Below the pieces are notes generated by a model, which was not told where the DNA came from, ran no database searches, and saw only the letters and a list, made by a program, of their open reading frames with translations. This document shows positions 45,849-53,362 of a stretch of 64,000 nt of DNA, piece by piece. The position numbers and the translations under genes were made by a program. The stretch comes from Streptomyces exfoliatus (GTDB lineage Bacteria > Actinomycetota > Actinomycetes > Streptomycetales > Streptomycetaceae), in NCBI RefSeq assembly GCF_000725545.1, contig NZ_JNZP01000003.1, forward strand, positions 1-64,000. Direction: 5' to 3'. Each line of letters opens with the position of its first letter. Positions within the stretch are counted from its first letter, which is position 1.

Positions 45849-46037
45849 CTACTCCGCCGAGGCGAGCCCGACGAACCCGGCCCACGCCTGGGGCGACACC
45901 CGGAGGGCCGGCCGGGCCACGTCCTTGGAGTCACGGACGTGCACGGCGCCGTCGCCGGTCGCGACCTCGACGCAGTCGCCGCCCTCAGCACCGCTGTGGC
46001 TGCTCTTGAACCAGGCGAGGGATTCAATGTTGTTCAT
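45849..46037 (-). CDS. DUF397 protein
   Basis: A 62-residue protein with the DUF397 signature WFKSSHSGAEGGDCVEVA ... VHVRDSKD. Such proteins are the standard partners of WhiJ-type XRE regulators and probably modulate them (inhibitor or co-regulator). The ATG overlaps the upstream regulator stop in ATGA, so the two are translationally coupled. Confidence 0.92.
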   Translation of the reverse strand: MNNIESLAWFKSSHSGAEGGDCVEVATGDGAVHVRDSKDVARPALRVSPQAWAGFVGLASAE

Positions 46038-46894
46038 AGCTCTCCCAGCAACTTCTCGATGAACGCCAACGACTCTCGCGGGGGGAGAGCCTGCGACCGG
46101 ATGATCCCATAGCGGGCCATGCCGAGAACGGTCTGCTTGGCCTCCGTCTCCAGGGCGCTGGCGCCCTGGGCCTCGGAGTAGACGAACCTCTTGCCGTCGT
46201 CACGCGTGATGACGGTGAACGGCCCGTCCACACCTGAGTTGTCCTCACTGTCGAGCGGCATGACCTGGAGCTCGACGTTCGTCCGCTGACCGATGAGGAG
46301 AAGCTGCTCCAGCTGTCCGCGCAGCACGTCCTTGCCGCCGAACTTCCGCCGCAGTACCGATTCGCACATGACAAAGCTCAGCAACGGCGCGGGCCGCCGC
46401 TCGAAGATTTCCTGCCGGGCCAGTCGGGCCGTCACGCGCTGCTCGATCGTCTCCGGATCGAGCGGCGGACGCCGGTTGGCGAGCAGCGCCCTCATGTACT
46501 CCTCGGTCTGGAGCAGGCCCTTGACCACCAAGGTGTCGTACGCCAGCAGCTCTATCGCCTGCTTCTCCAGCTGGGCCATCCCCTGGAAGAACGCCGGGTA
46601 CTGCGCCCTCTCCAGCTGGTCCTTCCACACCGTCAGGAGTCCGCCCGCGTCGAGCACCTCGTCCGACCGGTCGATCGCGCGCGGCGGCGGGATCCTCCGG
46701 CCCTGCTCGAACGAGGCGATGGTGGACGCCGAGTAGCCCAGCCGCTTGCCGAACTCCTCCCGCTCCATCCCCGCCCGCGTCCGCAGCGTCTTCAGACTCT
46801 GCCCGAACGCGGCCACCACACCCCGCCCGGACCTGTCCGCCGTCTGGGCGCCCTCCGCCTCGTCGGCCTCTGGCTCCGCCCGCTCTTCCGCCAT
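46034..46894 (-). CDS. WhiJ-type XRE regulator with DUF5753 domain
   Basis: A 286-residue regulator. The HTH (AFGQSLKTLRTRAGMEREEFGKRLGYSASTIASFEQGRRIPP) is at about 30-75 and the rest is the DUF5753 ligand/partner domain (QLERAQYPAFFQGMAQLEKQAIELLAYDTLVVKGLLQTEEY ... RRKFGGKDVLRGQL). Streptomyces chromosomes carry many such regulators, typically beside DUF397 and an ATPase gene; WhiJ itself controls development. ATG 46894 is selected for the purine-rich site GAGGTGGGG before it. A divergent ATPase gene starts 103 bp away, and the gap has GTGACC/GGTCAC-like half-sites. Confidence 0.9.
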   Translation of the reverse strand: MAEERAEPEADEAEGAQTADRSGRGVVAAFGQSLKTLRTRAGMEREEFGKRLGYSASTIASFEQGRRIPPPRAIDRSDEVLDAGGLLTVWKDQLERAQYPAFFQGMAQLEKQAIELLAYDTLVVKGLLQTEEYMRALLANRRPPLDPETIEQRVTARLARQEIFERRPAPLLSFVMCESVLRRKFGGKDVLRGQLEQLLLIGQRTNVELQVMPLDSEDNSGVDGPFTVITRDDGKRFVYSEAQGASALETEAKQTVLGMARYGIIRSQALPPRESLAFIEKLLGEL

Positions 46895-46997
46895 CGCACC
46901 CCACCTCTCGTACGCGCACCGACACATCACGTACAGGGTGACCGCGTCGGTGCGTCACCACTGGTCACGCTACGCCACCAAGAGGAGCTTGGGAGGC

Positions 46998-47486
46998 ATG
47001 AAAAGCAACAACCTCAGCCCCACCGACCCCGCCCAACTCGGCTGCCCCTCGCCTTACTTGGGATGCAGGGTCTTCGCCCTGCGGTTCACCTCGACCCCCC
47101 GGGGCGCCCGGCTCGCCCGCCGACTGGTCGGCGTGCGGCTCGACGAGTGGGGCGTCCCGTACGGGACCGGTCCGCACGAGACCGTCGTCCTGGTCGCCGC
47201 CGAGCTGGCCGCGAACGCGGTGCGGCACGGGCATGTGCCGGGGCGGGACTTCCGGCTGGTCCTCCGGGTCACGGGCGCGCCCCGGCCCGTCGCGCGGATC
47301 GAGGTGAGCGACACCCGGGCCGAGCGCGTACCGCCCCGGCCGGGGAAGCTGCCCGGGACCAGTGCGGAACTCGGCGACGGCGGGCGGGGTCTGCTGCTCG
47401 TCGAGGCGCTCGCCGAGCGCTGGGGCTGGTGCCCGAGGCTCGGCGCCCCGGGCAAGACGGTGTGGGCGGAGTGTCTTCTCACCTGA
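46998..47486 (+). CDS. ATP-binding (GHKL, anti-sigma-factor-like) protein
   Basis: A 162-residue protein with the HATPase_c_2 signature of RsbW-like kinases: VVLVAAELAANAVRHG (N-box), IEVSDTRAERVPP and LGDGGRGLLLVEALAERWGW (G-box). It forms the third member of the WhiJ/DUF397/ATPase triplet. ATG 46998 has AGGAG 10 bases upstream and a second GGAGG adjacent. In Streptomyces these ATPases are linked to development and antibiotic production (abaA-like loci); the partner sigma or anti-anti-sigma factor is not in the window. Confidence 0.88.
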   Translation: MKSNNLSPTDPAQLGCPSPYLGCRVFALRFTSTPRGARLARRLVGVRLDEWGVPYGTGPHETVVLVAAELAANAVRHGHVPGRDFRLVLRVTGAPRPVARIEVSDTRAERVPPRPGKLPGTSAELGDGGRGLLLVEALAERWGWCPRLGAPGKTVWAECLLT

Positions 47487-47516
47487 GGGCCGGGGGGCGG
47501 GCACCCGGGCCCCGGC

Positions 47517-48320
47517 CTACTGCCAGGTCGCGGTGTCGGGGTCGATGCCATGCGCGCGCGCATCGGCGTCGATGATGCGGCGGAGCCACGCGGCAAGACC
47601 GGAGCGGATGCCGTCGTAGTGGGCGGCGAATCCAGGATCGGCCTCGTACATGCGGCCGAGACAGACCTGCATCTGCCTGGTGAGGGGAAAGTACGAGGCG
47701 AAGACCTCGCGGTGCCGGCCGACGAGTCGACCGGCCTCCGCGCTGCCCGGTGCGACGCCGGCGTCCATCGCATCCGCGAGCGCGCGGTCGAGGCCGACCA
47801 TGGCGTCGGCGACGGCCTGCCATTCCTCCGGACCGCGAGACGCCGAGCGCTCGGCGTACTGCCGCCACTGCGTGGTGTCTCCGTAGCGCTGACGGGCTCG
47901 GGCGGGCCCGTCCGGGTCCCACTGGGGGCCGAAGATCGCGGCCTGCTCCTCGACGGTCAACAGCAGGCCGCGCTCGTGGGCGTCGATCATCCGGTCCAGT
48001 CCGACGCCGAGCCGCTGAAGGCGGTCGATCCGTTCGGCGACCTGGGTGCGCTGCGCGCGCAACGCGCCGGGCACGTCCGTCGTCGAGTGGTCCAGGATGC
48101 CCTGGATCTTGTCCAGGCCCAGTCCGATCTCCCGGTAGACGACGATGCGGTGCAGGCGTTCGAGATCACCGGCGGTGTAGAGCCGGTATCCGGCAGCCGT
48201 GCGCAGCGACGGTCGCGCCAGACCGATCTCGTCCCAGTGGTGCAGCGCGCGGACGGTCACGCCCAGGCGCGCCGAGACCTGACCGACGGTCAGGCCATCG
48301 GCGTCAGTGGCATCAGGCAT
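47517..48320 (-). CDS. MerR family regulator with TipAS-type drug-sensing domain
   Basis: A 267-residue regulator. The N-terminal MerR wHTH reads LTVGQVSARLGVTVRALHHWDEIGLARPSLRTAAGYRLYTAGDLERLHRI; a dimerisation coiled coil follows, then a C-terminal TipAS-like all-alpha domain (EEQAAIFGPQWDPDGPARARQRYG ... RQMQVCLGRMYEADPGFAAHYDGIRSGLAAWL), which in TipAL binds thiopeptides. ATG 48320 overlaps the VOC gene stop by 8 bp, so both are co-translated from the MerR-type promoter upstream of VOC. Likely an autoactivator responding to an antibiotic or similar ligand. Confidence 0.9.
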   Translation of the reverse strand: MPDATDADGLTVGQVSARLGVTVRALHHWDEIGLARPSLRTAAGYRLYTAGDLERLHRIVVYREIGLGLDKIQGILDHSTTDVPGALRAQRTQVAERIDRLQRLGVGLDRMIDAHERGLLLTVEEQAAIFGPQWDPDGPARARQRYGDTTQWRQYAERSASRGPEEWQAVADAMVGLDRALADAMDAGVAPGSAEAGRLVGRHREVFASYFPLTRQMQVCLGRMYEADPGFAAHYDGIRSGLAAWLRRIIDADARAHGIDPDTATWQ

Positions 48321-48849
48321 GCTCCCCATTGTCCCCACCACCGGCGCCCGGTGGGGTGATCCCGATGGCTTCGAGGTTCCGCGCCTCCTGACTGGCCGGA
48401 TCGAAGGGCTTCGCCGCGGTGAGGACGATCCGTGCGTTCTCGGGGGTGATCACCTCCACATCGCGGGTGTTCCAAGGGGTGTCCCGTGAGCCGTCGACCG
48501 AGTCCGGGCGCAACGCACGGCAGGCCTCGACAAGGGAATCGACCTGGCTGAGCACGCACGCGAAACTGAGGCTCATCGCCGGCGCCTGCTCCGGAACGCT
48601 CTCCGCCTGGACGAGGAGTACGTCCTGGAACGCCCACCGGCGCAGATGCACCAGCGTCCCGGGGATGCTGAACAGCTCGAAGAACCCGAGCCCTCGAACC
48701 CAGAAGTCCACCGACGCCGCCAGATCACTCGTGGGGATCGTCACGAACGCGGGCATTCCGTAGATGCCGCGGAACAGCTCCGGCGGAACCGCGTCCGGGC
48801 CGGGAGAGGGGACGGGGCTGGTCTCGAACGCGTTGTAGTAGTCGCTCAT
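48313..48849 (-). CDS. VOC superfamily (glyoxalase/bleomycin-resistance-like) protein
   Basis: A 178-residue protein with one clear VOC half (GMPAFVTIPTSDLAASVDFWVRGLGFFELFSIPGTLVHLRRWAFQDVLLVQAE) and a weaker second half. Members bind or modify small molecules, including antibiotics. It is the first gene of an operon with the TipA-like regulator. ATG 48849 lies 7 bases downstream of the MerR promoter -10, so the mRNA is probably leaderless; the GGAGG-like sequence before it coincides with the -10. A drug-binding or detoxifying role is inferred from context. Confidence 0.82.
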   Translation of the reverse strand: MSDYYNAFETSPVPSPGPDAVPPELFRGIYGMPAFVTIPTSDLAASVDFWVRGLGFFELFSIPGTLVHLRRWAFQDVLLVQAESVPEQAPAMSLSFACVLSQVDSLVEACRALRPDSVDGSRDTPWNTRDVEVITPENARIVLTAAKPFDPASQEARNLEAIGITPPGAGGGDNGEHA

Positions 48850-48856
48850 GCACGCC

Positions 48857-48887
48857 ACCCTCCAGCCTCACGCAACGTGAGGGTCAA
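48857..48887 (-). promoter_or_regulatory. MerR/TipA-type promoter with 19-bp spacer and palindromic operator
   Basis: On the minus strand TTGACC (48887-48882) and GAGGGT (48862-48857) are separated by 19 bp. Within the spacer CCTCACG-N3-CGTGAGG (48882-48866) is a perfect 7-bp inverted repeat. This long-spacer palindromic promoter is the hallmark target of MerR family activators. Confidence 0.8.
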
Positions 48888-48912
48888 GCGGAATCCACGG
48901 GCGGACAGTCCC

Positions 48913-49485
48913 CTAGGCCTCGCGTACGACGCGGTGGCGCAGGAGGACGGAGCGGCCGTCGAACGTCCGGGTCTCCACCGTCTCCAGTTCCGTACGGTGC
49001 TCCGCGGGGCGGAAAGCCGGGGCGCCGCCGCCGAGGAGCACCGGGTGGACGACGACGTGGTAGTCGTCGATGGCACCGTGCGCGCCGAGGTGGGCGGCCA
49101 GCTCGGCTCCGCCGAACAGCACCAGGGTCTTGCCGGCCTCCGCCAGCGCCGTCAGCTCCGCGGCGACGTTCTCGGAGACGACGGTGGTGTTCCAGCCGAG
49201 GTCCCTGCCGGCGAGGGTCCGCGAGACCACGACCTTCGGGGTCTCGCGCCAGACCGGCGCGAAGGCCAGGTCGTGCGGGTCCCGCGAGTACCGCTCGGCA
49301 TTCGGCCAGAAGCCGGACATCAGGTCCCAGACCTTGCGGCCGTAGAGGAAGACGGTGTCACCGGCGGTCAGTTCCCCGGTGTACGCGGAAAGCTCGGGGC
49401 CCATGGCCGGCCAGTCGAACTCACCGTTCGGCCCGGCGATGAAGCCGTCGAGGGACTGGTGCACGAAGTGGATGATCCGGCCCAC
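48913..49485 (-). CDS. dihydrofolate reductase/RibD C-terminal family protein
   Basis: A 190-residue protein with the RibD_C/DHFR-like fold. IIHFVHQSLDGFIAGPNGEFDW is the N-terminal block, DTVFLYGRKVWDLM and KTLVLFGGAELAAHL provide the NADPH-binding elements. GTG 49485 has AGGCAGGA upstream; an in-frame GTG at 49512 is less likely. It stands alone between the VOC operon and the DivIVA-like gene. Substrate unknown; these orphan reductases are common in Streptomyces. Confidence 0.85.
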   Translation of the reverse strand: MGRIIHFVHQSLDGFIAGPNGEFDWPAMGPELSAYTGELTAGDTVFLYGRKVWDLMSGFWPNAERYSRDPHDLAFAPVWRETPKVVVSRTLAGRDLGWNTTVVSENVAAELTALAEAGKTLVLFGGAELAAHLGAHGAIDDYHVVVHPVLLGGGAPAFRPAEHRTELETVETRTFDGRSVLLRHRVVREA

Positions 49486-49673
49486 GGGGTCCTGCCTTCC
49501 GGTGACGCGCACCGCCCTTGCGGCCCGCTCTCACCCCTTGGTCGGAGCCGACCGACACCGCTCGACATTCCGGCGGAAGGAATTTCCGGGCCATCGGGCC
49601 CCGGAGCGCCGGCCCCTGAACTCCGGGGTGCGCAGACCCCCTTCGCGTCGCGTCGCACGAGCGGCGACCCGGG

Positions 49674-50597
49674 TCAGCTCTCCTCGTCGGCGCCCGGACG
49701 CCCGTCCTCGTCCGGTTCCCGGTCAGGTGCCGGGGCCGGGTCCGCCCCCCGCCCCGTCAGCGCCGCGAGCGCGTTGCGGATGTGGTCCATGTGCGCGTGC
49801 ATCTCGTCCCGCGCCTCCTCGTGCTCCCGCAGCACCCGCTCCGTCTCGCGTTCGGTCCGCTCCGCCTTCAGCCGCGCCTCCGCGAGCAGTTCTCCCGCTC
49901 GCGCCTCCGCGTCCTCCTGGCCGTGCCTGGCCTGCTCCTCCGTCTTCGTCAGTGCCTTCTGCGCCTCCGCGAGCCGGGCCTCCGCGCGGGCGAGCTGCTC
50001 GTCGTGGCGGGCGTCCAGGACGGCCGCGCGGCCCTCCGCCTCGCGCTCGGCCTCGTCCCGTACGGCCGTCTGCTCCTCGCGCTGTGCCGCCAGGAGTTCC
50101 GCCGCGCGCCGCTCGGTCTCCTCGAAGACCTCGCGCGCCGCCGACCGCAGCTCCTCCGCCTCGCGGTCCGCCTCCGTCGTCAGTCCCTCGGCCCGACCCC
50201 GCGCCGCCTCCAGGGTCGCGCGGGCCGCCGCCTCGGCCGCCTCCCGGACGCCCTCCGCGTACGCCCGCGCCGCCTCCGCCGCCTCCCGGCCCGCCGCGTC
50301 GGCCGCCTCCGCGAGGGACTGGGCCTCCGCCTCCGCCTCCCGTACGAGCGTCTCGTCCTCCAGCTCGGCCAGCTCCAGGATCTTCTGGGCGCGGGCGCCG
50401 AGCGACTCGTACCGCTGCGGCGCGAGCGCCTCGACGACCTCCCGCAGCCGGGCCGCCTCGGTCTCCATCTCCTTCGCCAGGACCGTCAGCCGGGCCGCCC
50501 GTTCCCAGGCTCCGTCGCGGTCCTCGGAGAGCGCGGCGAGATAGCGGTCGACCTGCTCGGGCCGGTACCCGCGCCCCCGTCCGACAGCGAAACCCAT
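49674..50597 (-). CDS. DivIVA/Scy-like coiled-coil protein
   Basis: A 307-residue, Glu/Ala/Arg-rich protein. The N-terminus GRGYRPEQVDRYLAALSEDRDGAWERAARL resembles the DivIVA N-terminal tip; most of the remainder (about 45-290) is continuous coiled coil with heptads such as AEAQSLAEAADAAGREAAEAARAYAEGVREAAE. The C-terminus is acidic and Pro-rich. Related Streptomyces coiled-coil proteins (Scy, FilP, 'cellulose-binding protein') organise the hyphal tip and cytoskeleton. ATG 50597 is chosen; in-frame starts upstream lie in the terminator region. Confidence 0.82.
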   Translation of the reverse strand: MGFAVGRGRGYRPEQVDRYLAALSEDRDGAWERAARLTVLAKEMETEAARLREVVEALAPQRYESLGARAQKILELAELEDETLVREAEAEAQSLAEAADAAGREAAEAARAYAEGVREAAEAAARATLEAARGRAEGLTTEADREAEELRSAAREVFEETERRAAELLAAQREEQTAVRDEAEREAEGRAAVLDARHDEQLARAEARLAEAQKALTKTEEQARHGQEDAEARAGELLAEARLKAERTERETERVLREHEEARDEMHAHMDHIRNALAALTGRGADPAPAPDREPDEDGRPGADEES

Positions 50598-50656
50598 CCC
50601 TGACGCCCCTTCCCTCTGTCCCGAACGTCCAGGATGCTCCATCGGAACGGACAAAA

Positions 50657-50686
50657 GGCGCTCAACGTGCATACACGTCGAGCGCC
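50657..50686 (-). terminator. intrinsic terminator of the SUKH-4/deaminase gene
   Basis: GGCGCTCaACGT and ACGTcGAGCGCC form a 12-bp stem (one mismatch) around GCATAC. On the minus strand it is followed by TTTT, giving a classical rho-independent terminator 66 bp after the stop at 50752, unusual for this genome. Confidence 0.75.
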
Positions 50687-50751
50687 CTTCATCACATTCC
50701 GTTCAGCGCATCCTGTCCACCCGGGTCAGCGGGAAACCTGGACCGCCGTCC

Positions 50752-53355
50752 TCACAGCAGGCCGTCCCACATCTGCTCCAGGAGCACCGACCACCAGTTC
50801 TCCGGCGACGACAGCGCCGCCGGGTCCAGCATCGCCAACTGCGCCTGGAAGTCGACCGTCCAGCGGCCCGCCTGCTCCGGGTTGAGCCCGAACCGCAGCC
50901 GCCACATCCGGCCGAGGAGCGCCATCGAGCGGGCGAACTCCGGCAGCCCGGTGTTCACGAACTGCGGCGGCACCGACTGCCCGCCGGGACCGGCCTCCAC
51001 CGGCACCGCCACGATGTGCGCGGTCCCGTACTGGACGCACAGCGCCCGCCCGAAGTCCGAACCGAGCACCAGGTACGAGCTCGCGTCCGGCGCGGCCTGG
51101 ACCTGCCGCTGCGCCGCCAGCTCGGCCAGCGTCGGCACCACCGGCACGGCCGGCTGCGCCCAGAAGAACGGCCCGAAGTCGGCCGGCAGACCCGCCCACA
51201 CCAGCGTCCGCGCCACCAGCTCGGGCACCCCCTGACGGGACACCGCGCGCTGGTCGAAGCGGAGGATGCCGGGACCGAACGCCCCGGCCAGCTCCTGCGC
51301 GATCGCCTCCGGCGGAACCGGCGGAGCCGGCTGCACCTGCGGCAGCGGCGCCCGTACCGGCGCGGGCCGCGCCGGACCGTCCGCGACCTGGTGCAACTCG
51401 CCCTGATGCGTGAGGAGTTGCCGCATGCCCTGCTGACGGCCCGTGTGATCGCGACCGTACGGGGCGATGCTGGTGATCCGCGCCTGCGGCCACGTCTCCC
51501 GGATCATCCGCGCGCAGTAACCACCCGGCAGCTCACAGGACTCCAGCTCCGTGTGCAGTTCGAGCACCTGCTGCGGCGGCACGTTCATCGCGCGCAGCTC
51601 GTGCAGGATCTGCCACTCCGGATGCGGAGTGCCCGGCGCCGAACGCCGGATGATCTGCGCCTCGGAACCGTCGGGCGCCCGATAGCGCAGCACCGCCTGG
51701 TAGCCGGGTCCGACCGTCGGCTGACCCGCCGGCTGCGGATATCCGTACGCCGGGGGTACGGGACCGGGGACGGGCCCCGGCCCGGGCGGCGGCGCGTGAC
51801 CGCCGTGCACCGGCGGGGGCGTGTGACCGTGCACCGGCGGCGGCGGAGCCGGCGGACCCGGAGGCTGCGGCGCCGAAGGGCCGGCGGGACCCGGGTGCGC
51901 CAGCATCGTCGCGGCATGCGCGATGCCGCCCGCCGGCGTACCGGGCGCACCGGGCATGCCCGGCGGCGGCGGAGGCGGCGGGGGCGCGGCCTGACCGCCC
52001 TGGCTCGGGTGCGCCAGCATCGTCGCCGCGTGGTGCACGGGCTGCGGCGGCGTCGGCGGACCGGGCGGAGCCGGAGCGGGCGGCGCACCGGGCGGCCCGG
52101 GCTGAGCGGGCGGCGCGGGCGGCTGGAGCCCCTCGGGCCCGAGCTGCGACACCAGCTGCGTGGGGATGTACGCGTTGGCACCCGACGAGGCACCCGGCAC
52201 GCCCGGGGCTCCGGGCGGCGGAGGAGGCGACGCCGGACCGCGTCCGGCCTTCGGCGGCAGCGTGGCCTTGCTGGTCGCGGCATCCGCGATGTCCGCGCCG
52301 CCGGGCGCCGAGGGCGCGGGAGCGGGCGGCGGCGGAACCCCGGGCCCACCCGGGGCGACGGGACCGGCCTGGCCGGCAGGACCGGCCTGCGGAGGCAGCG
52401 GCGAGGGGCCGGGCATCGCGGGGGCGGGCGGCCCGGGCGGGGGCGCCGGAACACCGCCCGGCCTCGGCGCGGCCGGGTCGAGCCGGGGCGCCACGGCGGT
52501 CGGGGGCAGCGCGCTGCCCCCCTGCATCAGGGCGGTCGGCGCGTCGGCACCCACCTGCGGAGGCGGGGCGTCCTCGTCGTCCGCCCCGGACAGTGCCGGC
52601 GCGAAGACGGTCGCGGGCAACGGCACCGCCCCGTCGGCCCCGCCGGAGCTCGCGTTGGCGTCGACCCACGGGCTGGCCACGGACGCGGGCGGAGCCGCCG
52701 GGGCAGGCGCGTGCGCGGGTACGGGCGCGGGCGTAGGTACGGGCGCCGCCGGCGTCTCCGCCGGAACCCCGTCCATCGCCGTCGGCTCGTACGCGACGCC
52801 ACCGCCCACCGAATCCGAAGCAGACGAAGCAGACGAAGCCGAAGAAACCGAGGAGGCAGAGGAGGTGGAGGAAGCCACCGAGGCCGACGGCCCCGCCCCC
52901 ACCGCGCTCACCGGATCGGACGCGTCATCCGCCGGAGCCGACGAACTCCCGCTCTCCTGCGACACGTTCGGCCGCTGCGGCAGACCCACCTTGTCCGCCG
53001 CGTCCTGCAACCACTCCGGCGGAGTCAGCAGGAAGGACGTCTGGTTCAGATCGATCCGGGCCGCGGGAACAGCCGCCTGCGCCGGAACCTCCTCCGCCGC
53101 CCCGTACTCCTCCTCGTACCGCCGGATCACCTCACCCACCGGCAGCCCCGGCCACAGCGTCGCCTCACCGCTGTCCCGGGCGATCACGAGCCGCTGACGC
53201 CCGCCGTCCGACGTCGGACCGCCCTCGCGGTCCTCCGCCCACACCACGAACCCCAGCTCGAACTCCCGGACCCGCACCTCACGGTGCTGGTACGACGGCA
53301 GCTCGCCGTTGATCCACTCCTCGGCGCGCTCCTGCGCCTGCGCGAACGTCACCAC
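50752..53355 (-). CDS. Imm35-like / proline-rich / deaminase-like / SUKH-4 multidomain protein
   Basis: An 867-residue protein. Residues ~1-85 (FAQAQERAEEWINGELP ... REVRVREFELGFVVWAE ... LVIARDSGEATLWPGLPVGEVIRRYEEEYG) match the Imm35/YrhB immunity fold. Residues ~130-550 are low-complexity Pro/Ala/Gly/Ser with a HAATMLAHP motif at 442-450 and 480-488. Residues ~553-650 resemble an XOO_2897/YwqJ-type deaminase, with H601 and E603 in LHTELESCELPGGYC and cysteines 607 and 614. Residues ~690-867 are SUKH-4-like (GILRFDQRAVSRQGVPELVARTLVWAGLPADFGPFFW). GTG 53355 starts 7 bp after the WHH-SUKH stop, so one operon. No signal peptide is present. Toxin-type and immunity-type domains in one chain is striking. 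Confidence 0.78.
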   Translation of the reverse strand: MVTFAQAQERAEEWINGELPSYQHREVRVREFELGFVVWAEDREGGPTSDGGRQRLVIARDSGEATLWPGLPVGEVIRRYEEEYGAAEEVPAQAAVPAARIDLNQTSFLLTPPEWLQDAADKVGLPQRPNVSQESGSSSAPADDASDPVSAVGAGPSASVASSTSSASSVSSASSASSASDSVGGGVAYEPTAMDGVPAETPAAPVPTPAPVPAHAPAPAAPPASVASPWVDANASSGGADGAVPLPATVFAPALSGADDEDAPPPQVGADAPTALMQGGSALPPTAVAPRLDPAAPRPGGVPAPPPGPPAPAMPGPSPLPPQAGPAGQAGPVAPGGPGVPPPPAPAPSAPGGADIADAATSKATLPPKAGRGPASPPPPPGAPGVPGASSGANAYIPTQLVSQLGPEGLQPPAPPAQPGPPGAPPAPAPPGPPTPPQPVHHAATMLAHPSQGGQAAPPPPPPPPGMPGAPGTPAGGIAHAATMLAHPGPAGPSAPQPPGPPAPPPPVHGHTPPPVHGGHAPPPGPGPVPGPVPPAYGYPQPAGQPTVGPGYQAVLRYRAPDGSEAQIIRRSAPGTPHPEWQILHELRAMNVPPQQVLELHTELESCELPGGYCARMIRETWPQARITSIAPYGRDHTGRQQGMRQLLTHQGELHQVADGPARPAPVRAPLPQVQPAPPVPPEAIAQELAGAFGPGILRFDQRAVSRQGVPELVARTLVWAGLPADFGPFFWAQPAVPVVPTLAELAAQRQVQAAPDASSYLVLGSDFGRALCVQYGTAHIVAVPVEAGPGGQSVPPQFVNTGLPEFARSMALLGRMWRLRFGLNPEQAGRWTVDFQAQLAMLDPAALSSPENWWSVLLEQMWDGLL

Positions 53356-53362
53356 AGCCCAC

